NCBI RefSeq assembly: GCF_945859705.1
Contig: NC_079134.1
Coordinates: 153,237,718 to 153,301,717, forward strand
Source: Episyrphus balteatus
Lineage: Eukaryota; Arthropoda; Insecta; Diptera; Syrphidae
Direction of reading: 5' to 3'
Length of the DNA stretch: 64,000 nucleotides
In this document: positions 19,496 through 31,049 of the stretch, piece after piece
How the letters are laid out: each line of letters begins with the position of its first letter
Position numbering within the stretch: the stretch's first letter is position 1
Translations under genes and position numbers: made by a program
Notes under the pieces: generated by a model
What the model was told of the DNA's origin: nothing
Seen by the model: the letters and a program-made list of their open reading frames with translations, nothing else
The model's database searches: none

Positions 19496-21598
19496 TACGC
19501 GAAAAGTTTTTTTTTTTTTTAATTTATTAATTTAATTTTAAAATAATAAAAACAAAAAACTCATTTTGACCAAGTTTCTCTAGGGGGAAGCCTCCATAAT
19601 CACTTTGGTGGTTGATAAATTTCATCCAACAAACGAATAACTTTTTGTGTGCAAAAGTTGGCACATAATAATATTATGCATATTATGCACTTTGTTGTAA
19701 AATGATGTTTATAAAAGGGATTAAGAGTCATTATATATTTTATTTTTTGTTGAACACTTGTTAAACAATTTTTAAGTTCACGTGTCATGATAGGGATTAT
19801 AAAACTTTTGAAATTGAAATTTTTCATATATTAGGATTAACACATATTTGGTGGTAAATTTAAATGGATTTGAATGATATTTATTTTTTTGACATTTTGA
19901 AGGTTTATTGTGCTATTTTACAATGACATAGGAATGAAGTGAAATAAAAAATAAATACTAATGGAAACAAAACAAAAGGATGAGCTTTAAAAATCTAAAT
20001 TCAATTGTTTTTTAGTACCTATTATATTTCAATTCCTCCTTAAGACTTCGTTAAAGCTTCTTTGTAAACAATTTCTGTAATCTATCTAAGTTTTTAAGAA
20101 AAATACGATTTTTCTTTTCAATTAATGACAGATATCAATAATATTGTCTCACATAGAATTCAGATTTAACTTCCATAAAATCAATCACTCATAAGCTTTT
20201 AGTTTTTAAAGAAAATCACTTCAGGGGCTTAAACTGTTGTCTAAGATACATACAGTCAAATAAACAGGCTGACAGACAGACAATCTGACAGAAAATGTAG
20301 GAACGTTTATTTTGCATTCTCAAATCGATGCAATGTCATGTTTGACTGTTATTTCCAGTTCGATTTTGTGTTATGAATTTTTAAACTTTTTCCATGAGTG
20401 GAATTTATAATGCATATTGCATAGTAAATTGCAACAAATTTTATTTGAACTTTACCGTCCAACAACAATAAGTATTCTCTTCATGAACTTAACATAAAAA
20501 GCTTTGTTCTGATTGCAATTTCGCTCTCGAGAGAGAAAATGTGAGTAAAAATTCTCACACATTTACAAATTGAAAAAAAAATTGCAAGAATCCAAAATTA
20601 GGTTCCACAAAAGCTTTTTCAATAAGTTTTCATTATGGAAGAACCTGTTGAATCTAGCGCATGGTATCTATAAGAACTTAGTATCTGTTTTTGTTTTTCA
20701 GAATATATATTTTGCTGGGACTGGTATTTCAACTACTTTCAAGGAATTCTTCTTGAAAAAAAAATGCATTGTTTACCTTTTTTAAGGATAAAGGATATAT
20801 GGAAGGATAAAGAATTTAAAAAAAAACTTCTAGAATTAATTGCTTTTTATTTAAAAAAGTTTTATACATTTTTGAGATTTTTTAAATGTTTTTTAATATG
20901 AATATATTTAAAAAAAAAAAATTAAATTGAAGAAGTATTTTTATAAGAAAAAAAAAAAAAACTTGAAAAATTGAATGAAAATGGATAAAGTTTTAACATA
21001 ACCTATTTTTTACAGGCCTAAAGCGTTTAGCCCATACCGTTTTCCATTATATCAATAATTTTGACTAAAGTTATCGGGTTTTGAAATTTCAAAACTTCCT
21101 CACGAAGAAAACATAAAATTATAACTATATTCGATTCTATCTTAAAGCAAACTTAATCATACTCGTTTGTTTGTAAAAAACAACTCAACTTTTTAATAAA
21201 GTTCATAGCTATCCATCTTCCTGGACTTGTCTATTTTTTTGAAATAAATAAATTTTTCCTATTAATAAAAAATCACTCTTAAATCTAAAGTTATAGAAAG
21301 AATAGACACAATTATTTTGTGCTAACAATCAACATTATTTATTTACATTTTAATAATTGAAAAACTTTTAAGGTTATTCAAATAAAACAAGGAGATTCCG
21401 TCTTAAATTGGAAACTTTACTTTTGTTTTGATTCAACTGATTCAACAGAAAAACACAAACAGAAAGTAGGTATTGTTCTATGTATTTTATAATAAGTAAA
21501 ATTATATGAAGTTGATTGGTAGATACTCTGGATGTAGTTTGAGTAATTCAAAATAAAATTTAATAGAAGAATGAATTTTTTTTAGATTTAATAGTAAT
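19496..21598. other. AT-rich spacer, no gene seen
   Basis: No supported gene. The small ORFs are chance readings of AT-rich DNA. A short palindromic patch lies at about 20,523-20,560 (CTCGAGAGAG, with gtgag/ctcac). Confidence 0.4.
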
Positions 21599-21616
21599 AG
21601 ATTTTAGATTTTTGGT

Positions 21617-21761
21617 GCATCAGTTATTCTTTGCTGACGATGGAGCCATCATAAGTGAAGACCCGATATCCCTGCAACGAGCACTTGATGTATTGGTGGA
21701 TGTTCTAGAAGGTAGTGGGTACCGCATAAGCGCGAAAAAGACAGAATACCTATGCTGCCCA
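21617..21761 (+). pseudogene. LINE reverse transcriptase fragment with the FADD box
   Basis: The frame reads QLFFADDGAIISEDP and onward to KKTEYLCCP. FADD is the catalytic box of non-LTR reverse transcriptases. It is cut off by the TIR element at 21762 and resumes in the same frame after 22856. It is non-functional because it lacks the N-terminal RT and the endonuclease. Confidence 0.88.
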
Positions 21762-22854
21762 CACTGAAAATAATAAATTTCGTAAAATTACGAAAATTGT
21801 TTCATACACTACATTTTCGTTGGCCCAACGAAACTTTCGTTGGCTCAACAAAAATATGTAATTTTTCGTAATATGAAAACCTTCATCAATTAATGAAAAC
21901 GTTTCATACACTTTTTCTCCCTTTTTAGTGCCAAAAAATCCAATTCAATGAAAAGATTCATCAATTAACGAAAAATTTCATACTCATTTTAAAGAATAAA
22001 AATAAGAATTTTTTCCTTACTTTATTAAAGTTTTAATTAAGTAACGAAAAAATTCATTAACTTATGAAATTCAACATTAACTAACGAAAATCTTCATAAG
22101 CTTATGAAAATTCTTCATATAGGTACTAATGAAATATTACATTGGCTTATGAAAAAATACATCAGTTAACGAAAAAAATCGTTGCCTTACAAAAAAAAAC
22201 GTAGACTTGGGTGCATTTCTGTTTTAATGATTAAAAATTGAATCTTGCTTTATATAGTTCACATTAGGTTTTTGTTTAAAAATCTATGTAAGTTGAGCTA
22301 AATATAAAAGATATTTGCGTATTGACAAGGTGTCTCACGATAAGTCGGACTCATCAGTTGACTTAAGTGAGTTCCACCGGGTCGAAACGCCAATTTTTGG
22401 TTTTGGACTATATTAAATTAATAATTTAACAAGTCCAATAAAAAAATACAATTAATACAACGAAAAGTTTCGTTAGCTAACAAATATTTTTTCGTAATTT
22501 AATTAAAATATTCATTAAATTTACGAAAAAATTCGTTAGCTAACGAAAGTTCTTTCATAAATTAATCAAAAAATACATTGACTAACGAAAAATATCACCG
22601 TGGTTAATTAAATTTTACGTTAACCGATGAAAAATTTCGTAAAGTGATGTAAAAATTCATTAACTCTCGATCAAAAATTTTTATGAAAAATTTCATTAAA
22701 ATACTACAGTTTTCGTTGATTGATGAAGTTCTTCATTAACGTATGAAAGCCATTTCGTTGAGCCAATTAAATTTTTCATCGGCTGAAAATTAATTAAATT
22801 TTCGTTGGCTCAACGAATTTTTTCGTTGTATTTACGTAAGGATTTGGTTCAGTG
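21762..22854. mobile_element. 1.1-kb TIR element nested in the LINE
   Basis: Ends CACTGAA...TTCAGTG with a degenerate longer inverted match (both ends carry ACG/CGT-rich TTTCGT and CGTTGG.CCAACG words). It is flanked by CA at 21760-21761 and 22855-22856. Removing the element and one CA restores the LINE frame exactly. The body is made of many degenerate copies of words such as acgaaaa and ttcgttagctaacgaa, giving a multiply palindromic texture. A rearranged hammerhead-type segment sits at 22316-22390. No transposase ORF. Confidence 0.85.
22316..22390 (+). ncRNA. Rearranged hammerhead ribozyme relic
   Basis: It keeps stem III (GCGT at 22317-22320 with ACGC at 22387-22390), the GUA cleavage triplet position, a stem I 5' strand TTGAC, and the 3' GAAAC. 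However, the 18-nt core segment at 22347-22364 (GGACTCATCAGTTGACTT) is the reverse complement of the core found in the intact copy at 31104-31120. The catalytic CUGAUGA is therefore on the wrong strand, and self-cleavage is not expected. Confidence 0.75.
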
Positions 22855-23592
22855 CATTTTCTGATCCACACAGGCCTATTCCTGACATTTATTTGAATGG
22901 TGTAGTGCTTCCCAAGTGTGAAAAGTTTAAATATCTGGGGTCTATGATAAATAACGAAGGTACTTGTGATGACGATATCAATCATCGCGTAAGCGTAGGG
23001 TGGATGAAGTGGCGGGAAAATTCTGCTATCTTCTGTGATCGAAAAATGCCCCCTAAGCTGAAAGGAAGGTTCTACACCGCAGTTGTGCGTCCAGCACTCA
23101 CATACGGTTCACAATGTTGGACAATGTACAAAAAGTATGAGAGTAAGTTAACGGCAGCTGAGATGAAGATGCTTCGCATGACAGCAGGAGTAACAAAGCT
23201 TGATAGAATTAGAAGTACAAAGATCCGAGGAAGCCTTCATGTTAAAAATACCATCTCCCAAAAAATTGAACACGACCGACTCAGTTGGTATTGCCATGTT
23301 CAAAGGAGAGATCCTGAGAACCCCGTCAAAAAAGCAATATCATATAACGTTCCAACACGAAATAAAAAGAAAGGTAGGCCTAAAAACTCCTGGTACAAGC
23401 AAATGCAAAAACACCAGCATTCAGTTGGCCTCAGAAACGGAACAATACAAAACCGGGAGGCTTGCCGCCGATTTCTGAGGTCAACCCGGCGAACCCCACA
23501 GGCGGATCACTGGTGTGAAGCAGTAACGTGGGAAGGTTATGATCCCCTCGACATCGAGATCATAACAGCGCCGAGAAAAAGGAAGAAGAAGA
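22855..23592 (+). pseudogene. LINE reverse transcriptase C-terminal fragment
   Basis: A continuous frame of more than 240 codons resumes the RT after the nested element (PFSDPHRPIPDIYLNG...KYLGSMINNEG). Conserved features include HRVSVGWMKWRENSA, VVRPALTYGSQCW, EMKMLRMTAGVTKLDRI and RLSWYCHVQRRD. The end is basic (PRKRKKKK) and encoded by the GAA-rich tail. The frame has no stop of its own and runs into the flanking target duplication, ending at 23610-23612. It is a dead 5'-truncated copy. Confidence 0.88.
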
Positions 23593-23612
23593 AGATTTTA
23601 GATTTTTGGTAA

Positions 23613-24884
23613 TAAAAACAAAAAATCAAAATTATTTAAAATTTTAAATATTATCATTAATAGTAGGTATAACAGTTGTTAATACTTATTTTTATTTATT
23701 TAATGTATTGACGTCTTCAGGTTTAATAAATAAATTCAAATTTATATATTTCAAGTGTTTACTTGTTAAAGACTTTCATATAAATGACACTTGAAAAAAT
23801 TGTATTTATTTAAATTCAAAAGGATTATATATGAGAGTGTTTATGAAATTTACTATACCCCCTGTCAATATAAACAGTATTGGAAGTACCCCCTTATTAA
23901 ACCATAAGTACATTAATTTATTTATAGTGATAATTTCTTATCGTAGTCGTCCCCATCATAACAAAATTATATTAATGCACCAAATTAATACTGTTTTCAT
24001 ATCGTGTTACTAGGCTTATCGGTGGCATTAAATAGGAAAGATTGTTTAAAAAAAAAATAATGCCTAGAAAATTTCTCCCTCTCTACGGAAAAGAGGCAAA
24101 AGTATGGTCCTGAACCTTAATATAGAAGTTTATAGCCTTTATTTCTTTGTTTTTGATTTTATAATTCTGATGATTTCTAGCAACTCATTTGAACTCACTA
24201 ACTCTTGTACATTTTCGTCTCTGTCTTTATTAATTTTAAAAATAATTTCCTTCATTCTTTAAATGTTGTTGATTTTAGCTAAAGATAAGAAAAATTTTGT
24301 CTGCACATATACCTAATATTAAAAAAAAAAAGTACGTATACGTCCGAGTGACCCAAACTTAGTTTAATTTATTTATTTCCAAAGCACTAAAACCTATAAA
24401 ACAAACTGAAATCATAATATGTTTGCATAAATTAATATACATATTTGTTAAAAAGAATAGGAGTAAAAAAATCTAGGTCTACATTAGGTGGGTTAAAAAA
24501 TCAAAATCCTTTTTTTTTTTTATTTAATACTCCGAAAAATCGACACCTCTAGAATATACTCACCAAATATGAGCTTTTTATCTAAATGGGAAGGTCCTCC
24601 GCTGCGCAATTTTCCATTTGCATCAATCTTTTACTAAGAAAAAATTATTTTTTTGTATATGGACTTTTAATTATAATAAAAATAATAATCAAACGGACAA
24701 GATATATTCTTGTAGGAAACAGATTGCTAAACAAAAAAGATCTTATAAACTTTTTGTATTAATCTAACCATCTGAAAGATATTCGAGGTCAAAGTTAAAA
24801 ACAAAATATAACATAATTTTTTATGATCCTGAACTTTTGGACAGCCGCCAAAGTCGCAAAACTCGTCTCATTTTGAAAAATTAA
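23613..24884. other. AT-rich spacer, no gene seen
   Basis: No supported gene or clear repeat was found. Confidence 0.4.
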
Positions 24885-25306
24885 ACGGCATTCGCTTCGT
24901 TAAATAAAAATCTAGGGGTGATATTTTTTAGTTTTTTTTTATTTGTCTTAACAAAAAAGTTATGGCAAAAAAAACGCAAAAAACACCAAAAAATTAATTT
25001 AAACATTTTTGGACTTTCGTCACCACTGTAATAATAGACACATTTTTATAAAATAAACGCCATTCGCTTCGTTAAATAAAAATCTAGGGGCGATATTTTT
25101 TAGTTTTTTTTTATTTGTATTAACAAAAAAGTTATGGCAAAAAAAACGCAAAAAACACCAAAAAATTAATTTAAACATTTTTGGACTTTCGTCACCACTG
25201 TAATAATAGACACATTTTTATAAAATAAACGCCATTCGCTTCGTTAAATAAAAATCTAGGGGCGATATTTTTTAGTTTTTTTTTATTTGTATTAACAAAA
25301 AATTTA
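24885..25306. repeat. 172-bp tandem array (about 2.5 units)
   Basis: The anchor CATTCGCTTCGT recurs at 24889, 25061 and 25233, an exact 172-bp period. The units are almost identical (for example ggggtgat versus ggggcgat). Each contains a short coding-free AT-rich body and tttggactttcgtcaccact. The array is a local satellite-like amplification. Confidence 0.85.
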
Positions 25307-25600
25307 ACTCTATCAAATATTATACACTTTGGCCAAAAAAACAAGTGATTTTTGCGTTTTGAGTAGGGTGCCGAGTACTTGTCTGCATTTGCGAGATGGC
25401 ACCCGACATTTTTTAGATAGTAGAGAGTCTAAGCTAAACATGATGTATTTTATAGCCTTTAACTCTATCAAATATTGTACACTTTGGCCAAAAAACAAGT
25501 GACATTTGGATAGGGTTGCCGAGTACTTGTCTGCATTTGCGATGTGGCACCCGACATTTTTTAGAAAGAAGAGAGTATTATCTAAAATATGGTTTATAGT
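25303..25600. repeat. 155-bp imperfect duplication
   Basis: The block starting tttaactctatcaaatatt begins at 25303 and again at 25458. Both contain gtgccgagtacttgtctgca or close variants, and gcacccgacattttttaga. It abuts the 172-bp array. The small minus-strand ORF across it is only a product of the duplication. Confidence 0.75.
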
Positions 25601-26496
25601 TAAGCTTTCTAGTGCATAAAAAGCTATACTGTTTTGTTCAAAGAAGATTTTTGTCAGTGTTGTTTTCATTTGGATGGGGTTGCCACATTTGTTGGGTTAC
25701 GTTCTTTATATTATATTATTTTATTTTTTTTTTTACTATTTTGACTTCCGTTTGACATTTCAAAAATTTTTTTATCTGGCCAAACAACAAAGATATGAAT
25801 GTATTAGTTATGTGACAATTTTTCCTTTAAAATAGGGTTGCCACATGGAAGTTCCCATTTAAGAAGTGGCAAATCTATTTTTTTTTATTTTCAGTATCAA
25901 GTTATCTTTCATTTGACACTAATTTGAACCTTTAACCTTATAAGCTAAGTAACTCGACGGTCGCTGCTTGGACTATTAGATGAACATGATCGAAGAATTT
26001 TATTAACGATTCATAAGGTACTCACATTACAAAATGGGTAAATCTATTTTAATGATGTAGGTACTTTAAACTTCACAAAAATTTTAAATGCAATAATATA
26101 ATGTCATCTGTTTTTTTTTATGTAAAAAATTTTAAAAAATTGGGTTCTTTTTTGTTGTAAAAACTTTTTATCTACAACTTAAAATTATTTAGAGAAGATT
26201 TTTTTGCTACAACCGTTTTACAAAAAATATTTGTTTTTCAATAAAGATTAAATAAAAAAATTACTTAACTAAATACAAATTTAAGGCAGTATAAAGTCTG
26301 AACTAAATAGTATCATACAGAAATAATACAATTTTATGCTTTCTGTGAAGAAATCACTTTTTTTGTCAAAGTGAAACAAAATGCTATCTAAAGTGAGTAC
26401 TTATTGCACTTTACAAAACCCCACACGCTGCAACTATCAATATTTTATTTTCAAAATAACTTTAGGTACTTCTGTTTAAAAACGTAAGAAATCAGA
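25601..26496. other. AT-rich spacer upstream of lipase A
   Basis: No gene was seen. Short recurrences of a gggttgccacat-like phrase (about 25,676 and 25,834) echo the preceding duplication. Confidence 0.4.
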
Positions 26497-26775
26497 CCAT
26501 ATGGTCAAAACACTTGAAAAAAAACGTCACATGTTTGGCCCTTTTCAACTGATTTTATGATAAACAATATAATTACTTTTAATTTAATTCTGCAATTAAA
26601 TGTGAACAACAATAAACAAATAAATATTTATACAGACTTCTTAAGTACATCTGCTTCACATTTATCAAAGTTTTTAAAATAGTTTTGTTCTCTAAAGTTT
26701 CGATAGCCATAAGTGTTAAATATAAAAACAACCCTTCCACAAATGGCATTGATTAGTTCTAATTCAGTTGTTACA
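26497..26775 (+). promoter_or_regulatory. Lipase A promoter and 5' UTR
   Basis: TATAAAA at 26721-26727 lies about 50 bases before the ATG, which puts the transcription start near 26,750. From TATGGTCAAAACACTTGAAA (about 26,500) down to the ATG, the sequence aligns with the region upstream of lipase B (31,775-32,076). It shares aattctgcaattaaatgtga, the TATA context and cccttccacaaatg. The promoter was therefore duplicated with the gene. Confidence 0.7.
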
Positions 26776-28085
26776 ATGAAGGTCGCTCTAGCTCTAATTA
26801 TTGTGGTACTGATTGGCACGGCTTCAGCCAGTCCAATTCTGACTACTGTAAGTTTCATTTGGGATTTCTGAGTTTTTCGGACTAACTAATATTGAAAACC
26901 AATTTTTTAAGGCCCAACGAGTTGCAAAGTACAATTATCCAGTGGAGACGCATAAAGTTCAAACCTCCGATGGCTATATCCTCACCATGTTTCGGATTCC
27001 CTATTCACCGAAGTTGAAGAATCAAAATAAACACCGACCAGTTGTGTTTTTGCAACATGGACTTTTGAGTTCTTCGGATTGCTTCATTCTCAATGGACCC
27101 AATAATGCTTTGGCATATCTTCTAGTCGACGCAGGCTATGATGTTTGGTTGGGAAATAACCGTGGAAATATGTATTCAAAGAAACATGCCAAAATTTCAA
27201 GCCTTTTACCGAGTTTCTGGGATTTCACTTGGAATGAAATTGCTCTGATGGATTTGCCAGCAATGATTGACTATGTGCTGTTTCACACTAACGAAAAAGC
27301 TCTTCATTACGTTGGTCACTCACAAGGCACAACAATATTTTTCGTTCTTATGTCCGAAATGCCGAAGTACAATGCCAAAATCAAGACCTCTCATATGTTG
27401 GCTCCAGTTGTGTATATGGAACATATGACGAGTCCCATGGCAAAAGTTATGGGCCCAATGCTTGGTCAACCAAATTTAATTACCGAAATGATGGGAAATA
27501 GCGAATTTATGCCAAACAACAAGCTCATCTCGATGTTGGGCTCACAAGCTTGTCACGATGCATCAATCTTTCAGCCAATGTGTGGAAATATTTTATTCCT
27601 TATGGCTGGTTGGGATTCAAAACATTTAAACACTGTAAGTTTACAAATTCCATTTTTTGTAATTTTTTTTAAATTTTGAATTTTTCCAGACATTGCTACC
27701 AGAAGTTTGCGAAACTCATCCAGCTGGTTCATCTACCGGACAACTTCTTCACTATTTACAAGAATATCAATCAGGAAAGTGGCGAAAATATGACTACGGA
27801 AAGGTGAAGAACAATCTGAAGTATAGCAAATGGTCACCACCAAACTACACTGAAAAAAATATCGTTGCACCAGTTCGATTGTATTACAGTGATAATGACT
27901 ACTTTGCTGCTGTGGTAGATGTTCATAAACTGATACGTCAATTGCCAAATTGTGTAGAGAGTTTTCATGTGCCTTATCCGAAATTTAATCATTTGGACTT
28001 TTTGTGGGCCATGGAAGTGAAATCGTTATTGTATGACAGGATTATAAATGTAGCTAATCGTTTTGAAAAAACTGGTAAACAGTAG
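26776..28085 (+). CDS. Lipase A, secreted acid-lipase family (3 exons)
   Basis: Exons 26776-26847, 26912-27634 and 27690-28085 are joined by consensus GT-AG introns of 64 and 55 bp, both in phase 0. The product is 396 residues, the usual size of insect lipase 3/lysosomal acid lipase homologues. Residues 1-18 are a hydrophobic signal peptide (MKVALALIIVVLIGTASA). The alpha/beta-hydrolase fold shows the oxyanion HG at 73-74, nucleophile Ser161 in GHSQG, and probable Asp335 (YYSDND) and His366 (FNHLDF). The family hydrolyses ester bonds of neutral lipids in the gut, fat body or lysosomes; the substrate here is unknown. AATAAA lies just after the stop (28089-28094). Long stretches are nearly identical to lipase B. 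No damage was seen. Confidence 0.93.
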
Positions 28086-28094
28086 GAAAATAAA

Positions 28095-29159
28095 CAATTT
28101 ATAAAGAGATATGTGATTCGTATGTAATGTTCATTTAAGGGCAGAGAGTATCCTTGAAAAATTTGGGAACCTTTCCCGCTTAGCAGGTTTGAAAAAGTAG
28201 TTTCCAAAGGTTTTGGTTTTGATAGGGTTTTTACAGGACTTCAGCACAAAATTTCTGAGGATATTCGGTGCTTAAAGTTTTATTTTGACGTAAAAACCTT
28301 CTTACAATGCGTTGTTTTTGTTGTTGTAACATGCGGATATCCATATCCCCAGCTTAACATCCATCAAGTTAAGGATATTGGATTAATGGCTTTGATGATC
28401 TAGGATGAAATCGGCTAACGCGATAGTCGATATTTGATAATCAAAATCGACAATTTTTAAAGCAAACTTATCGTTTTTTGACTATCAACTATAGCGTTAA
28501 CCGATTCCACACCTGGTTTAATGCTCTGGCGACCGTCAAATTCCATGCTTGAGATGATGACATATCGCTGCAATGTCGTTAAAGTCGCTGAAAATAATCT
28601 TGGATGTTGTCGTACTTGTGGCACTTTTCATACGTTTCCTCTAAAAGTTCGTAGAAGGCATATGACTTCCTTCCTAAGGCCCGGTGCACACATTTGATTT
28701 TTTTAACGCATGACATAGCCATTTTATTCTACAGGAATAATACACAAGTGCGGCGATGCTGCGTCAATCTACTGATAAATTTTGACTTATCGTGTGGTGA
28801 CACTGCGGAAAAAAAGACTCCTTAAACACCACGGCCTCACCACACTTGAGGTATTTTTCCTGTCGAATCAAATGGCTGGATCATGCATCGATAAAACTTA
28901 ATTTATTTATAAACCAAGTATTAATTTTTAAATAGTTAAAAAATTAGCACTTTACTACTGCGAAAAATACAAATTCAGTTCTAAAATTGTATAAAAATAA
29001 ACTAGTAGGTATATAAAAATTATCTAATTTAAAAAGGCGGATTTTTTAAGAAAAATAATATTGTTTAAGTTTTTTATTAAGTAGCTATTCTCAAAAATGT
29101 TATACCATTTAGAATTGAACACGCCAACTTTTGTTGTAACTTAAAAAATCTCGTAATGC
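28095..29159. other. Intergenic; contains a small inverted repeat
   Basis: No gene. An imperfect inverted repeat spans about 28,404-28,512 (gaaatcggctaacgcgatag on the left; ctatagcgttaaccgattcc on the right), probably a short MITE of about 110 bp. The rest is unremarkable. Confidence 0.5.
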
Positions 29160-30515
29160 ATTTTTTTTTGAAGTGAAAACTTCTTTAGTATCGTAGTGAT
29201 TTGAAACAAGATGAAACGAAAACGCGACAAGAACATTCAACTTGTTATAACTTTTTTGTTTTAAAGATAGATGAATGAAATTTGTACTGTAGATAGGTAC
29301 CCAAGTAACAATTTAGCTTTCATAAGGGTCAATGCAAGCTATTTTTTGGCTTTCATAACAAGAAGGACAGGTCTTATGCAAATCATTTTGGCGCATTTTA
29401 CCGAAATTGCATAGGACTTTCCTTCACAGGTTATCTACAAGCTAATAGCTTGTGACAAACAGCTTAAAATGGCCTTACAGAGGTTTTCCTGCAGAGGGTT
29501 TATCTAATACACACACCGGATTACCTGCGTAGAATGTTATAATAAGGCCTTATAGAAGTTGTTGTAGGTGTTGTAGAAAATGCATAAAAAAAAAGAATTA
29601 ATTGAATTTTATTTCATTTTTTTTATTTTCTTCTGATTTTTTCTGTTTTGTATTTTCTACATATTATTTTATTTATTTTAATTTTTTCTTAGCCAGCACC
29701 TTACCAATAGACCATACTCGAATATTAAAGATGAGTGGAAAAAAGGGAGCTAATTGAAACCTCACATAAAAATTCAATGTTTTTTTCTAATGCGTTACAA
29801 ACATTGCATATCTGCAGGATAAAAGCTTTGCATACTTACTGGTGAAAAACATTGCATACTTACTGGTGAAAAACCTTGCATACTTACAAAAACCACTTGG
29901 AACAGGTCTGATGACAGCCTTTTGTCACTTGAAAATACAAGGCTTCTTTAGAACGGTTCAAACATGTCTTATAAAGGTCTTCTTTAACTCATATTTACAA
30001 GGCTTCTTCTAAACACTTCCAGATAGCCTTAAGGAGACCCCCTTTTTTTTCCAAAATGGATGATTTGCGTAAGTAAGCCCTAAACTAAACGTATACAAAC
30101 TATAGCTTGCCGAATCGAAGAAAATGGACCTTATGCAAGTAAAATTGTTACTTGGGTAGTTAAATAAATTATAATTGTACAAAATTTCAATTAATTTCAT
30201 ATTCAAAATTCTGATATAACCTTAAAAAGATGTTCTTTTTCTACACACGTTATATCTTTTGATCTAGTGCACATACAAATTTGATTTAACTTTAATACGC
30301 ATGCTGATAACATAACCTCTTATTTGATATATCACACATAATGGTACGTGCTCTACAAGTTACACAATCTTTAATTGAAAAAAATGAAAAATTCCTCAAA
30401 ACACCTGTGGAAGTGTGGAGATCTGTTGCCGATGATGATCAGATCAGCCATCAGTGAATAAAGTACCGTAGTCTCATTTTGAAATTTCGACATGGTTGGC
30501 TTTAAAAATTCTTAC
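29160..30515 (+). repeat. Dispersed repeat X, copy 1 (interrupted by a MITE)
   Basis: The segment from ttctttagtatcgtagtgat to cgacatggttggctttaaaa is shared with 38,515-39,015 (inverted) and 41,017-41,415 (direct, with internal deletion). This copy is split by an 859-bp TIR element at 29,299-30,157. The uninterrupted inverted copy shows the empty site. No coding capacity. Confidence 0.8.
29299..30157. mobile_element. Mariner-type MITE in repeat X
   Basis: ACCCAAGTAACAATTT at 29299-29314 is perfectly inverted as AAATTGTTACTTGGGT at 30142-30157. Both are flanked by TA when read as gg-TA-CCCAAG...CTTGGG-TA-gtt. The empty homologous site (near 38,878 on the other strand) has the same length with one TA-like dinucleotide, which supports a TA duplication. 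The interior has local repeats such as catacttactggtgaaaaac in two copies (about 29,833-29,880). No transposase. Confidence 0.85.
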
Positions 30516-31049
30516 TTTTTTGCTAGGCATGGTAGATACATACCTATGTTATTGAAGCGCCATATAAAATGTGATTTAAAATTTGTTATAAGTTGTTGGA
30601 ATAAAAAAAGGTAGGTTTTTTTCGATTTTCCTTGCAAGAAAAATGATTTTTTAAGGTTTAACTTCTAACACGTGTGAATTGCACACATGATTTTTTTTCA
30701 CTACAGTCCATTGAATTAGGGTCATGTCGAATTTTTGGTATTTAGTTGGGCAAAAAAGTGATATTTTATTTAAAACTGATGTGATTTATTATTAATTGAA
30801 AAAATTGAGTCATGAAAGACCGTCAAAAGGTGACAATTTTTTCTACTTTTTATTGCCTATAACTTCCAAAATACATGGCTCGAATTTTTTTTTATTATTT
30901 TTCTGATAACTAGCACCACTGGGACACTCTGTATAAAATTTTTTTTAACATTTTTCAAAAAAAAAGTTGGAGTGGCATTTTTAAGATAGAATTATTCAAC
31001 ACTTAAAAATTAATTTTCTAAAAAATTCAATGATTTCAATGATATATAA
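30516..31049. other. AT-rich intergenic DNA
   Basis: No gene or sharp repeat boundary was recognised. Confidence 0.4.

Larger units (their letters stand above)
21599..23610 (+). mobile_element. 5'-truncated non-LTR retrotransposon (LINE) with 18-bp target duplication
   Basis: AGATTTTAGATTTTTGGT is found at 21599-21616 and again at 23593-23610, bracketing the insertion. Inside is the end of a reverse transcriptase reading frame and a GAA/GAAG-rich 3' tail (about 23578-23592). The 5' end starts just before the RT catalytic box, so it is heavily truncated, as is typical for target-primed insertions. A 1.09-kb TIR element interrupts it at 21762-22854. The clade is not certain. The KYLGS...HRV...GW.KWR and VVRPALTYGSQCW motifs are typical of insect LINE RT C-termini. 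Confidence 0.9.

Noticed and set aside
22855..23612. A host gene encoding a 239-residue basic protein
   Set aside because: The sequence has LINE reverse transcriptase C-terminal motifs, an 18-bp target duplication and a GAA tail.
29205..29235. GAAACGAAAACGC-like words near 29,215 and 41,062, considered as hammerhead 3' halves
   Set aside because: There is no CUGAUGA core or paired stems nearby. They are part of repeat X.
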